From contig NZ_CP023275.1 in NCBI RefSeq assembly GCF_002309535.1, positions 1,302,001 through 1,366,000 on the forward strand: DNA of 64,000 nt. The letters run 5' to 3'. Position 1 is the first letter of the stretch; each line of letters opens with the position of its first letter. The position numbers were made by a program, and so were the translations under genes. Below the pieces are notes generated by a model. It ran no database searches and was not told the origin of the DNA. It worked only from the letters and a program-made list of their open reading frames with translations. Shown here piece by piece: positions 52,192 through 63,896 of the stretch. This DNA comes from Sulfurospirillum diekertiae (GTDB lineage Bacteria > Campylobacterota > Campylobacteria > Campylobacterales > Sulfurospirillaceae).

Positions 52192-53308
52192 AGTGGATCT
52201 CATTGAAGGATTTCGTGACCCTGAACATATGAAAGCTTTGGCGGCACTGATTAAAAAAGAGTGCAAATCCAAAATCAACATTATGGAAGTGTGTGGCGGT
52301 CATACGCATACGATTATGAAGTTTGGACTTCCACAAATTTTACCAGAGCTCATCGAATTTGTTCATGGTCCTGGGTGTCCTGTATGTATTATGCCAAAAG
52401 AACGGATTGATCATGCGATTGCATTAGCCAGTATGCCCAATACGATTTTAGCAACACTAGGCGATATGATAAGGGTTCCAGGCAGTAAAACCTCTTTGCA
52501 AAAACTGCGAGCAGAGGGTAAAGACATTCGCTCGTTGTATTCGCCATTGGATGTCATTAAAATTGCGCAGGAAAATCCTGATAAAAATGTGGTCTTTTTT
52601 GCGATTGGCTTTGAAACCACCACACCGATGAGTGCGGTTTTGATGCAACAAGCTATAGCACATAAACTGACCAATGTCTTTTTTCACATCAACCATGTCA
52701 CCGTGCCTGAAGCGGTAGAGGCGATTATGGGCGATGGCAATGCACTCATTGATGCGTTTCTTGGACCTTCCCATGTGAGTGTCATTACGGGCTATAAAAT
52801 CTATGAACCGATTGCAGAGAAATACCATACACCGATTGTCGTTGCTGGGTTTGAACCCACCGATGTGATGGAGTCTGTTTTACGCATTGTACGTCAAATC
52901 AATGAGGGTAAAAGCGTTGTTGAAAATGAATATGCCAGAGCCGTTTCACGCGAAGGCAATCTCAAAGCGCAGGAACTTATCAATACCTATTTTGAAAAAC
53001 GTGATCACTTTAGATGGCGCGGTATTGGTGATATCCCCAAAAGTGCACTGAAACTAAGAGCTGAATATGCTGCTTATGATGCCGAGATTGTGTTTGATGC
53101 CATATTGCCTAAAACAGAACTGAATGACCATAAAATGTGCATTTGCGGTGACATTCTCAAAGGACGTGCCAAACCCTTTGACTGTAAAGTATTTGGTAAG
53201 GCGTGCACCCCAACGAACCCGATGGGCTCGTGTATGGTTTCAAGCGAAGGGGCATGTTCTGCCTACTTCAAATATGGAAAACTCAATCTCAAAGGAGCTA
53301 GAGCGTGA
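52184..53308 (+). CDS. hypD: Hydrogenase formation protein HypD
   Basis: A 374-residue [4Fe-4S] protein on which the Fe(CN)2CO centre is assembled. Conserved: MEVCGGHTHTIMKFGL, HGPGCPVCIMP and GFETTTPM, and the Cys-rich C-terminus (MCICGDILKG, FGKACTP, GSCMVSSEGACSAYF). The start is the ATG at 52184, with AAGGA 9 bases upstream; upstream in-frame ATGs lie within hypC and would lengthen the protein beyond the family. Confidence 0.95.
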   Translation: MFEVDLIEGFRDPEHMKALAALIKKECKSKINIMEVCGGHTHTIMKFGLPQILPELIEFVHGPGCPVCIMPKERIDHAIALASMPNTILATLGDMIRVPGSKTSLQKLRAEGKDIRSLYSPLDVIKIAQENPDKNVVFFAIGFETTTPMSAVLMQQAIAHKLTNVFFHINHVTVPEAVEAIMGDGNALIDAFLGPSHVSVITGYKIYEPIAEKYHTPIVVAGFEPTDVMESVLRIVRQINEGKSVVENEYARAVSREGNLKAQELINTYFEKRDHFRWRGIGDIPKSALKLRAEYAAYDAEIVFDAILPKTELNDHKMCICGDILKGRAKPFDCKVFGKACTPTNPMGSCMVSSEGACSAYFKYGKLNLKGARA

Positions 53309-54309
53309 GTAAAAAGATACTTCTCTCTCATGGAGGTGGCGGTGAAGAGACCCAAAACCTCATTAAAGAGCTATTTTTTAAACATTTTGATAATGAAATT
53401 TTACTGCGTATGGAAGATGCTGCAAGCCTTGTGATGAACGACCGTAAAATTGCTTTTACAACGGATTCGTTTGTCGTTTCACCGCTTTTTTTTAAAGGTG
53501 GAAACATTGGTAAGCTTGCCATTGCGGGAACAGTCAATGATCTTTCGATGATGGGTGCGAAGCCTCGTTATATGACCTGTTCGTTTATGATCGAAGAGGG
53601 GTTTTTATATTCTCATCTTGAAGAGATTGTTATCGCGATGCGTGATGAGATGGCTAAAAGCGGCGTTAAAATTGTTGCAGGCGATACTAAGGTTGTACCA
53701 AAAGGTGGGGTTGATGGACTTTTCATTAACACGGCGGGTATTGGTGAAATCATGTATGAAAATATTTCGGCGCATAACTTAGAAGAGGGTGATTGCATCA
53801 TCGTTTCCAATGAAATTGGTAATCACGGTGCCTGTATTTTGGCAACCCGTGAAGAGATAGAGCTGGAGAGCAATCTTCAAACAGACTGTGCAAGTTTATG
53901 GAAACCTGTTGAAGCACTCATTGATGCAGGTGTAAAGATTCATGCTCTAAGAGATGCCACCAGAGGAGGACTTAGTGCGGTTTTAAATGAATGGGCTGAG
54001 ACTTCAAAAGTGTGCATTGAAGTCGATGAAGCAAAAATTCCTGTGGCGCAAGAGGTCAAAGGTATTTGTGAACTTCTTGGTTTCGAGCCTTATGAATTTG
54101 CCAATGAGGGAACCATGGTCATTTGTTTGCCTCAAAGTGAAGCGCAAAAAGCACTAGAGGTGCTTCAAAATTTCCCTGAAACCACCAAATGTGCCGTGAT
54201 AGGAAAGGTAAGCAATGCCTTTACATGTAAAGTAGTTTTACATACTCCTTGGGGGTCGGAGCGCTTTTTAGAACCGCCTAAAGGTGAGTTACTTCCGAGG
54301 ATTTGCTAA
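53305..54309 (+). CDS. hypE: Hydrogenase expression/formation protein HypE
   Basis: A 334-residue ATP-dependent dehydratase that turns the HypF-carried carboxamide into thiocyanate on its C-terminal Cys, which is present (PRIC at the end). AIR-synthase fold: LSHGGGGEETQNLI, TDSFVVSPLFF, AGTVNDLSMMGAKP. GTG start overlapping the hypD stop. A palindrome copy at 54220-54231 encodes Phe-Thr-Cys-Lys about 30 residues before the end. Confidence 0.95.
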   Translation: MSKKILLSHGGGGEETQNLIKELFFKHFDNEILLRMEDAASLVMNDRKIAFTTDSFVVSPLFFKGGNIGKLAIAGTVNDLSMMGAKPRYMTCSFMIEEGFLYSHLEEIVIAMRDEMAKSGVKIVAGDTKVVPKGGVDGLFINTAGIGEIMYENISAHNLEEGDCIIVSNEIGNHGACILATREEIELESNLQTDCASLWKPVEALIDAGVKIHALRDATRGGLSAVLNEWAETSKVCIEVDEAKIPVAQEVKGICELLGFEPYEFANEGTMVICLPQSEAQKALEVLQNFPETTKCAVIGKVSNAFTCKVVLHTPWGSERFLEPPKGELLPRIC

Positions 54310-54650
54310 TGCATGAGTTTTCCATCGTCAATGCTCTTTTAGAGATGTGCGACAAAAATGCAAAAGAGCACAATGCAACAAAAATTACGAAAGTTGAAAT
54401 TAAAATTGGAAAACTTAGTGGTGTAGAACCTCATTTATTGCAAACGGCTTTTGATACCTTTAAAGAGGAGACCATCTGTGCTGAGGCAGAATTTATTGTG
54501 CATCTGCAAGAGATTGTTATTCATTGTGAAAATTGTCACAATGAAGCAACTCTCACACACAATGAGTTTGTTTGCCCCACTTGTAGCAGTACTGATTTAC
54601 GTGTCATCGATGGCGAAGAGATGTACCTCATGCATCTTGAAATGGAGTAA
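54309..54650 (+). CDS. hypA: Hydrogenase nickel incorporation protein HypA
   Basis: A 113-residue nickel chaperone. N-terminal nickel site MHEFSIV (His2) and a zinc site with two CxxC pairs (CENC and CPTC) at about residues 74-93. Ribosomes can restart from hypE (TAATG). The ATG at 54309 is favoured over an upstream TTG because nickel binding needs His at position 2. Confidence 0.95.
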   Translation: MHEFSIVNALLEMCDKNAKEHNATKITKVEIKIGKLSGVEPHLLQTAFDTFKEETICAEAEFIVHLQEIVIHCENCHNEATLTHNEFVCPTCSSTDLRVIDGEEMYLMHLEME

Positions 54651-54728
54651 AGAGAGGCTAAGAGTGCATAATGTATAATCAATGATACTATATTATGTTT
54701 CTACACGAGAACTTTACTAAGGATTCCA

Positions 54729-55229
54729 ATGCTAAATGAGTTACGACATGCAACCCTTGAAGACTTGCCTGAGATCATTAAGATCTATAATGAGGCAATC
54801 AAAGATGGTATTTCTACTGCGGATAGCAAAACGGTAAGCGTAGAAGACAAAATAGAGTGGTTTAAGGCTCATGATGCATTACACCCGATCTTAGTTAAAG
54901 AGTACCATGGTCGTATCATCGCGTGGATCAGTTTGCAACCTTTTTATGCCAACTTGTTGGCCTATGCTCACAGTGCTCGCATCAATATCTATATTGATAA
55001 AAACTTTCAAGGTAAAAAGCTTGGACAACAGTTTTTATGTGAAGCGATTGAGCAAGCAAAGAGTTATGAAATTAAAACACTTTTAGCTCTTATCTTTTCG
55101 GAAAATACGCCAAGCCTAAAGCTTTTTAAAAAATTAGGCTTTAAAGAATGGGGAAATCTCAATCGTATTGCTACGATTGAAGGAATTGATAAAGACCTTT
55201 TAATACTTGGGCATCGTATTCAAGAATAG
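54729..55229 (+). CDS. GNAT family N-acetyltransferase (phosphinothricin acetyltransferase-like)
   Basis: A 166-residue acetyl-CoA-dependent acetyltransferase. It follows the Pat/YncA layout: LRHATLEDLPEIIKIYNEAI, then IAWISLQPF, the acetyl-CoA loop NFQGKKLGQQF near residue 97, and NTPSLKLFKKLGF near the end. Usual substrates of such enzymes are amino acids or small amines; here unknown. TATAAT near 54673 may be its promoter. The next gene overlaps its stop. Confidence 0.88.
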   Translation: MLNELRHATLEDLPEIIKIYNEAIKDGISTADSKTVSVEDKIEWFKAHDALHPILVKEYHGRIIAWISLQPFYANLLAYAHSARINIYIDKNFQGKKLGQQFLCEAIEQAKSYEIKTLLALIFSENTPSLKLFKKLGFKEWGNLNRIATIEGIDKDLLILGHRIQE

Positions 55230-55234
55230 TGACA

Positions 55235-55870
55235 ATGAAAAAAGAAGTTTCGATTATCTTTGACATGGATGGCACATTGGTTGACTCAAGTGCTGCAATG
55301 ACCAACAGTGTTAATTACGTACGCAATACGCTAGGGCTTGCTCCTATTGCCAAAGAGTTTTTGGAGTATTATATTAACCAACCTGATCAGCATCTCCCAA
55401 AGATTTTTTACAATACGGATGAGTATGATCCTGCTCATCGTGCTTTGTTTAAAGAGCATTATATGCACTTTTCACCCAGTATGATTTCTCTCTATCCTGA
55501 TGTCAAAGAGCTATTGCATATTCTGAGTGAAAAAGCCTACTTGAGTATTGCCACCAATGCAAGTGATTTTTTTGCACGCCATATGTTACAAGAACTGAAC
55601 ATTATTGATTATTTTTCAAGTATTGTGGGTGCCAATAATGTGGCAGAACCAAAACCGAGTCCATTAATGGTATACCGCTTAATGGAGGAGTTAGGAAGTG
55701 CACCTTCTAAAACTATTCTTGTGGGAGACAGCATTAAAGACGAACTTGCTGCCTCGAATGCTGGAATTCGTTTTATTTTTGCGTTATGGGGTTATGGTAC
55801 AAGCGAAACAGCAAAACTTCGTGTCCATACTATTCATGAACTTTTAGGACTTTTGAACACGTTTATTTAA
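55235..55870 (+). CDS. HAD family phosphatase (phosphoglycolate phosphatase-like)
   Basis: About 211 residues of the haloacid dehalogenase superfamily. Motif I FDMDGTLVDSS with the nucleophile Asp, motif II region ATNASDF, motif III/IV KPSPLMVYRLME ... VGDSIKDELAASNAG. The cap is helical (C1 type), as in Gph and beta-phosphoglucomutase. A GTG at 55229 overlapping the upstream stop is an alternative start. Ends overlap the convergent large gene by 8 bases. Confidence 0.88.
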   Translation: MKKEVSIIFDMDGTLVDSSAAMTNSVNYVRNTLGLAPIAKEFLEYYINQPDQHLPKIFYNTDEYDPAHRALFKEHYMHFSPSMISLYPDVKELLHILSEKAYLSIATNASDFFARHMLQELNIIDYFSSIVGANNVAEPKPSPLMVYRLMEELGSAPSKTILVGDSIKDELAASNAGIRFIFALWGYGTSETAKLRVHTIHELLGLLNTFI

Positions 55871-58424
55871 AAAGCTCCAATGGCAATTCAAGTGTTCTCT
55901 GAAGGATATGCACAGGCGTTTTAATTGTATCCATGATTAAATGTGTTTCTATCTTTGGATCTGTTGTTTGTCCCGTCACATTGACATTGGTTGCGATTCT
56001 TTTATCATCCCCCAATATAATACCTCCTACTAAAGGAATCATATCAATGGCGGAGCTAAAGGATTTAAGCGTCTTGATTTGTAATTGAAGATCCAATGAG
56101 CTAGTGTTTAAATCAACCATACCTGCACCTACAATATCTGCGTTAGAGCCACGAAGTTGAAGCTCTTTAACATGTAACGCCTCTTTGGTTTGATTATATT
56201 CTATATAACCATTATCCACAAAATAGCCCTCAGAATTAAAGTTTGGATCATTAAAGACAAGCAGTGACGGAATGGCATTGATTGTCGCCATCAGATTATT
56301 AAAAAATTTAAGGTCTTTGATAAATGTTTTATGCATGATCAATGTACCTTTCATAGTGTTACTATCTTTGCCTTCAATCGTCAGTGAAAAATCACCTTGA
56401 TGGAAATAAGGTCGATTTAAAAGGGCATTGGCTGCATCAGCATCCATAGCCGTCGCTTGGATGCCAAAGCTTCCTTTGTGTTCTTCATATTCAAAAGAAG
56501 ATTTACCACGTTTTGAATTAAGATGAACGCGATCTTTATACAGTGTCATTGTATAGCGTTCACTCAAGACTGTTCTATTGTTATCGGTATCGATTAAGGA
56601 GGAGTTTTCCCCAAAAACGGTAGTCTTGATCGGTATATCCAGAGGATCATCACCATGGGGTAGAGAGATATTAAGATCTTTTACATGTAAGGTTAAATCT
56701 TTATCAAAATGAAGTGAGAGTTTATTGTTTGTTGTACTGGCATCAAGTGTTTTAGTATTTGTTTGTAATGCAATTTCAAAATCACGTATTGGCTCTCGGT
56801 TTTCTAAAAGAGGTGTCGAAACATTATGAAGATTGATTTTGGCATCAAAGTTTTCAAAGTCTTTTGTTTTGAGGTTTACAGATCCTTGATGCAGTGAATT
56901 ATTATGCATAAAAGGCGAATAGTCTGCAAGTTTGGAAAGATCATTGACAAGAAATTGGTTATTGTCTTTTTCAAAAATAATGGTGGTATCCAGGTCGGGC
57001 AAAAGCATTTGTGTCGTATTGTTTTCAATGGCAAAAGAGGCATTTTGATTGACAAGATTTGTAAGCGATAAAAGTGTTGTACCACTAAAATCAAGGAAGA
57101 GTGAATTAATATCAATCACTCCATCATAACGGCTCTTTTTTGCATCAAAAATACCAGTTGCATTAATATCAAAAAGGTTTTTATAGCGCATATTGGTATG
57201 ATCAAGTGTAATGGCAAAATTATCCAGTTTGACTTCTCCCGCTTTTGTAGACATAGGAACGCCACTTAAAATAAAGTTGCTTGGTGAGAGTTTGAAACTA
57301 CCTGTTGCATTGATGTCATAAGGAAGAAATTTAATATCAAGTCTCACATGCGCATCTGTTTTGCCAGAGGTTTGTGTGATAGGGACGTCAATTTTAAAAG
57401 CATGTAAAATTTTATGTATTGGTGCATCAAGCTTCGATGTAGCCGTAAGATCAACTACGATACCCGTTCCCTTTGCGATGAGATTATAGATATAAACATC
57501 TGCTTTATCAATCACTTTTTGCTCATAGGTTGGTTCTTTAATGTCAAAAAGAAGTTTATCATTTTTAAATTCAATGCCAATCTCTTTGACATGTGCTGCT
57601 GGAACGCTTGGCTCAAAGCTAATCGTAGCATCTTTAACCGTTGCACTTCCATGCATGGATTGTGGAAAATAATCCAGTGTTTCAATATTGAATTGACCTT
57701 CAAAAAAATGAAGAATATACTCTTTTCCCACAATATTTTTATCGATCCAGTCTTTTGCAATTTGATCAAGTTCCACATGCGATACAATAAAATCCATAAG
57801 ATCTTTGAGATTTTTATTGTTAAACGGTTCGCTTTGTAAATGATAGGTAAGAAGCTTGTCTTTAAGATCGAGAATTGCAGTGCCTTGAAGTCCAAATGTC
57901 TCAAAATCTCCTTCGAAAGAGTAGCGCTTCTCTTTGAGATCAATTTTGGTTTTTCCCTTTACATGTAAAGCTAAATCTTTAAGATATGCTTCTTGAATTT
58001 CAATCTCCAAGCTCCACTTTTCGACAGGGGTAATAATAAGATTGACACTCAGATGTTGGCTATCAAGAATAAACGTATTTTGTTCGTAGCGTAGTTTAAT
58101 TTTTTCGTTATCGTAGATCAAATTATCGATGATAATTTGGCTAAAAAATTGATCAAGGTACGGAAAGTTTTTAATAATTTCAGCACTCTCTTCCAAGGAT
58201 GTCGTATTTTGCGTTTGTTTCTTGATTTCGAGAGTTTGGATATTCACAATCAATTTTTTATCTAGTTTAATATATAATTGATCAATTTTTAACGTTGGTA
58301 ATGTTAGATTATCGATCGAAATGCCATTTACTAAGGTCCCAATTAATGCTACGACAGAAAGAACTATGAATAGTAAAAGTATCCAAATATTCCTAATAGT
58401 ATGTGATGTTGCTTTAATAATCAT
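55863..58424 (-). CDS. AsmA/YhdP-like large membrane-anchored protein
   Basis: An 853-residue protein with one N-terminal membrane helix (IWILLLFIVLSVVALIGTLV) and a very long periplasmic part built of repeating amphipathic beta strands, as in the AsmA-like/DUF3971 family (YhdP, TamB). These proteins are thought to bridge inner and outer membrane and carry phospholipids. C-terminal region with DADAANALLNRPYFHQGDF and a final GGIILGDDKRIATNVNVTG is typical. Start region overlaps mltG head to head by about 59 bases. Two exact palindrome copies (56681-56690, 57958-57969) and one close variant near 56168. Confidence 0.82.
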   Translation of the reverse strand: MIIKATSHTIRNIWILLLFIVLSVVALIGTLVNGISIDNLTLPTLKIDQLYIKLDKKLIVNIQTLEIKKQTQNTTSLEESAEIIKNFPYLDQFFSQIIIDNLIYDNEKIKLRYEQNTFILDSQHLSVNLIITPVEKWSLEIEIQEAYLKDLALHVKGKTKIDLKEKRYSFEGDFETFGLQGTAILDLKDKLLTYHLQSEPFNNKNLKDLMDFIVSHVELDQIAKDWIDKNIVGKEYILHFFEGQFNIETLDYFPQSMHGSATVKDATISFEPSVPAAHVKEIGIEFKNDKLLFDIKEPTYEQKVIDKADVYIYNLIAKGTGIVVDLTATSKLDAPIHKILHAFKIDVPITQTSGKTDAHVRLDIKFLPYDINATGSFKLSPSNFILSGVPMSTKAGEVKLDNFAITLDHTNMRYKNLFDINATGIFDAKKSRYDGVIDINSLFLDFSGTTLLSLTNLVNQNASFAIENNTTQMLLPDLDTTIIFEKDNNQFLVNDLSKLADYSPFMHNNSLHQGSVNLKTKDFENFDAKINLHNVSTPLLENREPIRDFEIALQTNTKTLDASTTNNKLSLHFDKDLTLHVKDLNISLPHGDDPLDIPIKTTVFGENSSLIDTDNNRTVLSERYTMTLYKDRVHLNSKRGKSSFEYEEHKGSFGIQATAMDADAANALLNRPYFHQGDFSLTIEGKDSNTMKGTLIMHKTFIKDLKFFNNLMATINAIPSLLVFNDPNFNSEGYFVDNGYIEYNQTKEALHVKELQLRGSNADIVGAGMVDLNTSSLDLQLQIKTLKSFSSAIDMIPLVGGIILGDDKRIATNVNVTGQTTDPKIETHLIMDTIKTPVHILQRTLELPLELFK

Positions 58425-59304
58425 GTATTCACTTCTCTTTCACTTGTCCAGACCTATGACTTCTAGCTCAGTTGCTTTTGTGCCACAAGGCTCAATAGGG
58501 CAAATTATATCATATATGGTTGATAAAAATTTTGACCTACACGATAAAGTGGATAAATATCTTCTGTATATTATTGGTAAACCTCAATCAGGTTGGGTGA
58601 GTATCAATCCTAGTCCTCTCACTCGAGGTGATTTTCTTTACAAGCTTTCTCATGCTAAAGCGCCATTAAAGGTTGTTACGTACATTCCAGGTGAGACTAA
58701 GGAGCTTTTATTTGTGCAAATTGCCCTTGCATTTGATCTCTCCTATGAAAAATTAATGCAAGAATATGCCCTTGCAACGCCTTATGTCGAAGGATTTCTT
58801 GTACCTGATACATACTATATTCCTGTAGGTATTAATGAAAAACATCTGGTGCATTTTTTATTGGCGAATGCCAAAAAATACCATAAAGATGTTTTTGAAA
58901 AGATCTTTGGTGAGTTTAATGAAGCAAAATGGCAAAAGTTTTTAGTCATTGCTTCTATTATTCAAAAAGAGGCAGCCAATGCGGAAGAGATGCCTCTGGT
59001 TTCATCCGTTATCTACAATCGTCTTAAAAAAGATATGAAGCTTCAAATGGATGGTACGCTAAACTATGGGCAATATTCTCATACAAAGATAACACCACAG
59101 CGTATTCGTGAAGATACTTCGCCGTATAATACCTATATGTATAAAGGTTTGCCACCCAATCCTGTGTGTAGTGTGAGTAAGGAGGCTATTTTTGCCGCCA
59201 TTTTTCCAAAGCAGACGAATTATCTCTATTTTGTTAAAAATAAAAATGGTACACATACCTTTTCACAGACCTATGAGACACATTTGGAAAATATAAAAAA
59301 TTAA
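58366..59304 (+). CDS. mltG: Endolytic peptidoglycan transglycosylase MltG
   Basis: About 312 residues. N-terminal membrane helix (IQIFLIVCDVALIIMYSLLF), then the YceG-type domain: PQGSIGQIISYM, EGFLVPDTYYIP, the catalytic Glu in IASIIQKEAAN (about residue 203), and MDGTLNYGQ, PPNPVCSVSKEAI. It cleaves nascent glycan chains and sets their length. The start at 58366 keeps the anchor; a start at 58423 would remove it. This places its beginning on top of the beginning of the divergent AsmA-like gene. Confidence 0.9.
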   Translation: MNSKSIQIFLIVCDVALIIMYSLLFHLSRPMTSSSVAFVPQGSIGQIISYMVDKNFDLHDKVDKYLLYIIGKPQSGWVSINPSPLTRGDFLYKLSHAKAPLKVVTYIPGETKELLFVQIALAFDLSYEKLMQEYALATPYVEGFLVPDTYYIPVGINEKHLVHFLLANAKKYHKDVFEKIFGEFNEAKWQKFLVIASIIQKEAANAEEMPLVSSVIYNRLKKDMKLQMDGTLNYGQYSHTKITPQRIREDTSPYNTYMYKGLPPNPVCSVSKEAIFAAIFPKQTNYLYFVKNKNGTHTFSQTYETHLENIKN

Positions 59305-59363
59305 TGACGTAAATTTAATAAAGCAAAATAAAGAAACTGGTAGCATTAACAAAATCTAGTTAA

Positions 59364-61616
<2,253 letters not shown>

Positions 61617-61623
61617 TTTTTGA

Positions 61624-61635
61624 TTTACATGTAAA
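61624..61635. repeat. Intergenic TTTACATGTAAA palindrome before mdh
   Basis: Lies between icd and mdh and runs directly into GAAGGAG, the mdh ribosome-binding site. Confidence 0.85.
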
Positions 61636-61647
61636 GAAGGAGTCTCA

Positions 61648-62601
61648 TTGTCACAAGGGAAAAAAGTCTCTATTATTGGAGCAGGAAATGTTGGAGCCAC
61701 GATTTGCTATTGGCTTGCAATGCGTAAAAGTTGTCGTGAGATTGTGATGATAGACCTTGTTGAGGGCGTTGCCATTGGTAAAGCCCTTGACATTTCCCAA
61801 GCGACGAGTCCTGAGGGCAGTCATACGCTTATTAGTGCCTCAAGCGATTATCAGCATATTTCAAACAGTGATATTGTGGTTATTACGGCAGGAAGTCCTA
61901 GAAAACCTGGTATGAGCAGAGATGATCTATTGATGATTAACGCGAAGATTACTAAAAGTATCATTGAACAAGTAAAAATTTATTCACCAGATGCCATCGT
62001 TATTACTGTTTCTAATCCATTGGATGCTATTACCTATGTTGCTATTAAAGCAGGCAATTACCCACGTGGGCGCGTTATCGGTATGGCAGGTATTTTAGAT
62101 AGTTCTCGTATGGAAACATTTATTTCACGAAAACTTGGATTTGGTTACGGTCAAGTAACGGCAAGTGTTATGGGAGGCCATGGCGATGATATGGTTCCTT
62201 TACCTCGTTACTCTTCCGTCAATGGTGTAGCCCTGACAGATTTACTCAGTGATCTTGAAATTGATGAGATTATTGATAAAACACGTCATGGTGGAGCAGA
62301 AATTGTGGGTTATATGGGAACATCAGCTTATTATGCTCCCGCTAATTCAACGGTGAAGATGATTGAAGCTATTTTGAGTGACTCACGTGCTGTTTTCCCT
62401 TGTGCTGTATTACTGGATGGTGAGTACGGCTATCATGATACCGTTAACGGTGTACCCGTTGTTTTGGGCTCAAATGGTGTCGAAGAAATTGTTGAATTAC
62501 CTCTAAATTTAAATGAGCAACATCAATTTGCAAAAAGTGTGAATTCCGTTAATGTTTTATTAGAAACATTGCGTAAAAATGAGTTTTTTCCCGACAAATA
62601 G
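61648..62601 (+). CDS. mdh: Malate dehydrogenase (LDH-like type)
   Basis: A 317-residue NAD-linked malate dehydrogenase. Rossmann motif VSIIGAGNVGATICYWLA; VVITAGSPRKPGMSRDDLL with the substrate arginines; VSNPLDAITYV; catalytic His in VMGGHGDDMVPL (near residue 177). Sequence type is that of the lactate-dehydrogenase-like MDHs. TTG start at 61648, GGAG 5 bases upstream. Co-transcribed with icd. Confidence 0.95.
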   Translation: MSQGKKVSIIGAGNVGATICYWLAMRKSCREIVMIDLVEGVAIGKALDISQATSPEGSHTLISASSDYQHISNSDIVVITAGSPRKPGMSRDDLLMINAKITKSIIEQVKIYSPDAIVITVSNPLDAITYVAIKAGNYPRGRVIGMAGILDSSRMETFISRKLGFGYGQVTASVMGGHGDDMVPLPRYSSVNGVALTDLLSDLEIDEIIDKTRHGGAEIVGYMGTSAYYAPANSTVKMIEAILSDSRAVFPCAVLLDGEYGYHDTVNGVPVVLGSNGVEEIVELPLNLNEQHQFAKSVNSVNVLLETLRKNEFFPDK

Positions 62602-62724
62602 AATTTCGTAACTTAAACGAGAGACAAAAAAAAGATATAGTTGAGTTTTTTATTGATTATGATGTTCAGATAACTATAGAGTCTTGGAATCGAAAGTTTA
62701 ATTTAAGTCAAGCAGGGAGGTTTT

Positions 62725-63894
62725 ATGAATATTCATGAGTATCAGGCAAAAGAGATCTTTAAGAGATACAATGTTCCCACACCCAACGGCTATGTCGCCT
62801 TTAACGTTGAAGAGGCTGTAGAAAACGCAAAGAAACTTGGTGGTTCTATTTGGGTGGTAAAAGCTCAAATTCACGCAGGTGGACGTGGTCTTGGTGGTGG
62901 TGTAAAACTCGCCCGAAGCCTGAATGAAGTGAAAACACTCACAAATGAAATTCTTGGTATGACTTTGGTCACACATCAGACTGGACCTGCGGGCAAACTG
63001 GTTCAAAAAGTCTATATTGAAGAAGGTGCTGATATTGCTGATGAGCTTTATCTTGGCGTTGTCTTGGATCGTGCACGTGAAATGCCTGTCATTATGGCAT
63101 CACGCGAAGGTGGTATGGAGATTGAAAAAGTAGCAGCAGCGACTCCCGAAAAAATTATTAAAGTAGCCGTTGATCCCTTTATTGGTTTTCAAGCCTTTCA
63201 TGGCAGGGAACTTGCTTATGGTTTAGGCCTTGCAAAAGAAGAGATCAGCAATTTTATTAAGTTTGCAGCAGCACTCTATAAAGTGTATATGGAAAATGAT
63301 GCAGAGATGATCGAAATTAACCCTTTAGTGAAAACAAAAAGTGGTGCATTTATCGCATTGGATGGAAAAATGGGCTTTGATGACAACTCACTCTTCCGTC
63401 ATCCAGACATTGAAGCAATGCGTGATCCAAGTGAAGAAAATCCAATTGAACGTGAAGCTGCTGGTTATGGACTAAGTTACGTTAAACTCGATGGCAATGT
63501 TGGCTGTATGGTCAATGGTGCAGGTCTTGCGATGGGTACGATGGATACCATTAACTACGTAGGTGGAAATCCTGCCAACTTCTTAGACGTGGGCGGTGGA
63601 GCCAATGCTCAAACCGTTGCAAAAGGCTTTGAGATTATTCTTAAAGACCCCAATGTTAAATCAATTTTTGTTAATATTTTTGGTGGAATTGTACGCTGTG
63701 ATCGTATTGCCAATGGTATTTTGGAAGCAACAAAATTGGTGGATGTTCATGTTCCTGTCATTGTTCGTCTGGATGGCACCAATGCGAAAGAAGCCGCTCT
63801 AATTTTAAAAAATGCCAACATTAAAAATATTATTACTGCAAGTGATCTCAACGATGGTGCTGTTAAAGCCGTCGCTGCTGCTAAAGGAAACTAA
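62725..63894 (+). CDS. sucC: Succinyl-CoA synthetase (ADP-forming) beta subunit
   Basis: A 389-residue ATP-grasp subunit that forms succinate and ATP from succinyl-CoA, or the reverse. N-terminus [39 protein letters not shown] for nucleotide binding; [11 protein letters not shown] near the C-terminus. GGGAGG ribosome-binding site. The 123-base gap after mdh holds AT-rich sequence with no clear terminator, so mdh and sucC may be separate or partly linked. Confidence 0.96.
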   Translation: MNIHEYQAKEIFKRYNVPTPNGYVAFNVEEAVENAKKLGGSIWVVKAQIHAGGRGLGGGVKLARSLNEVKTLTNEILGMTLVTHQTGPAGKLVQKVYIEEGADIADELYLGVVLDRAREMPVIMASREGGMEIEKVAAATPEKIIKVAVDPFIGFQAFHGRELAYGLGLAKEEISNFIKFAAALYKVYMENDAEMIEINPLVKTKSGAFIALDGKMGFDDNSLFRHPDIEAMRDPSEENPIEREAAGYGLSYVKLDGNVGCMVNGAGLAMGTMDTINYVGGNPANFLDVGGGANAQTVAKGFEIILKDPNVKSIFVNIFGGIVRCDRIANGILEATKLVDVHVPVIVRLDGTNAKEAALILKNANIKNIITASDLNDGAVKAVAAAKGN

Positions 63895-63896
63895 TT

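Noticed and set aside
57414-57839. 141-codon open frame on the plus strand within the AsmA-like gene
   Set aside because: Antisense shadow; Cys/Phe/Asn-rich composition typical of reversed AT-rich coding sequence.
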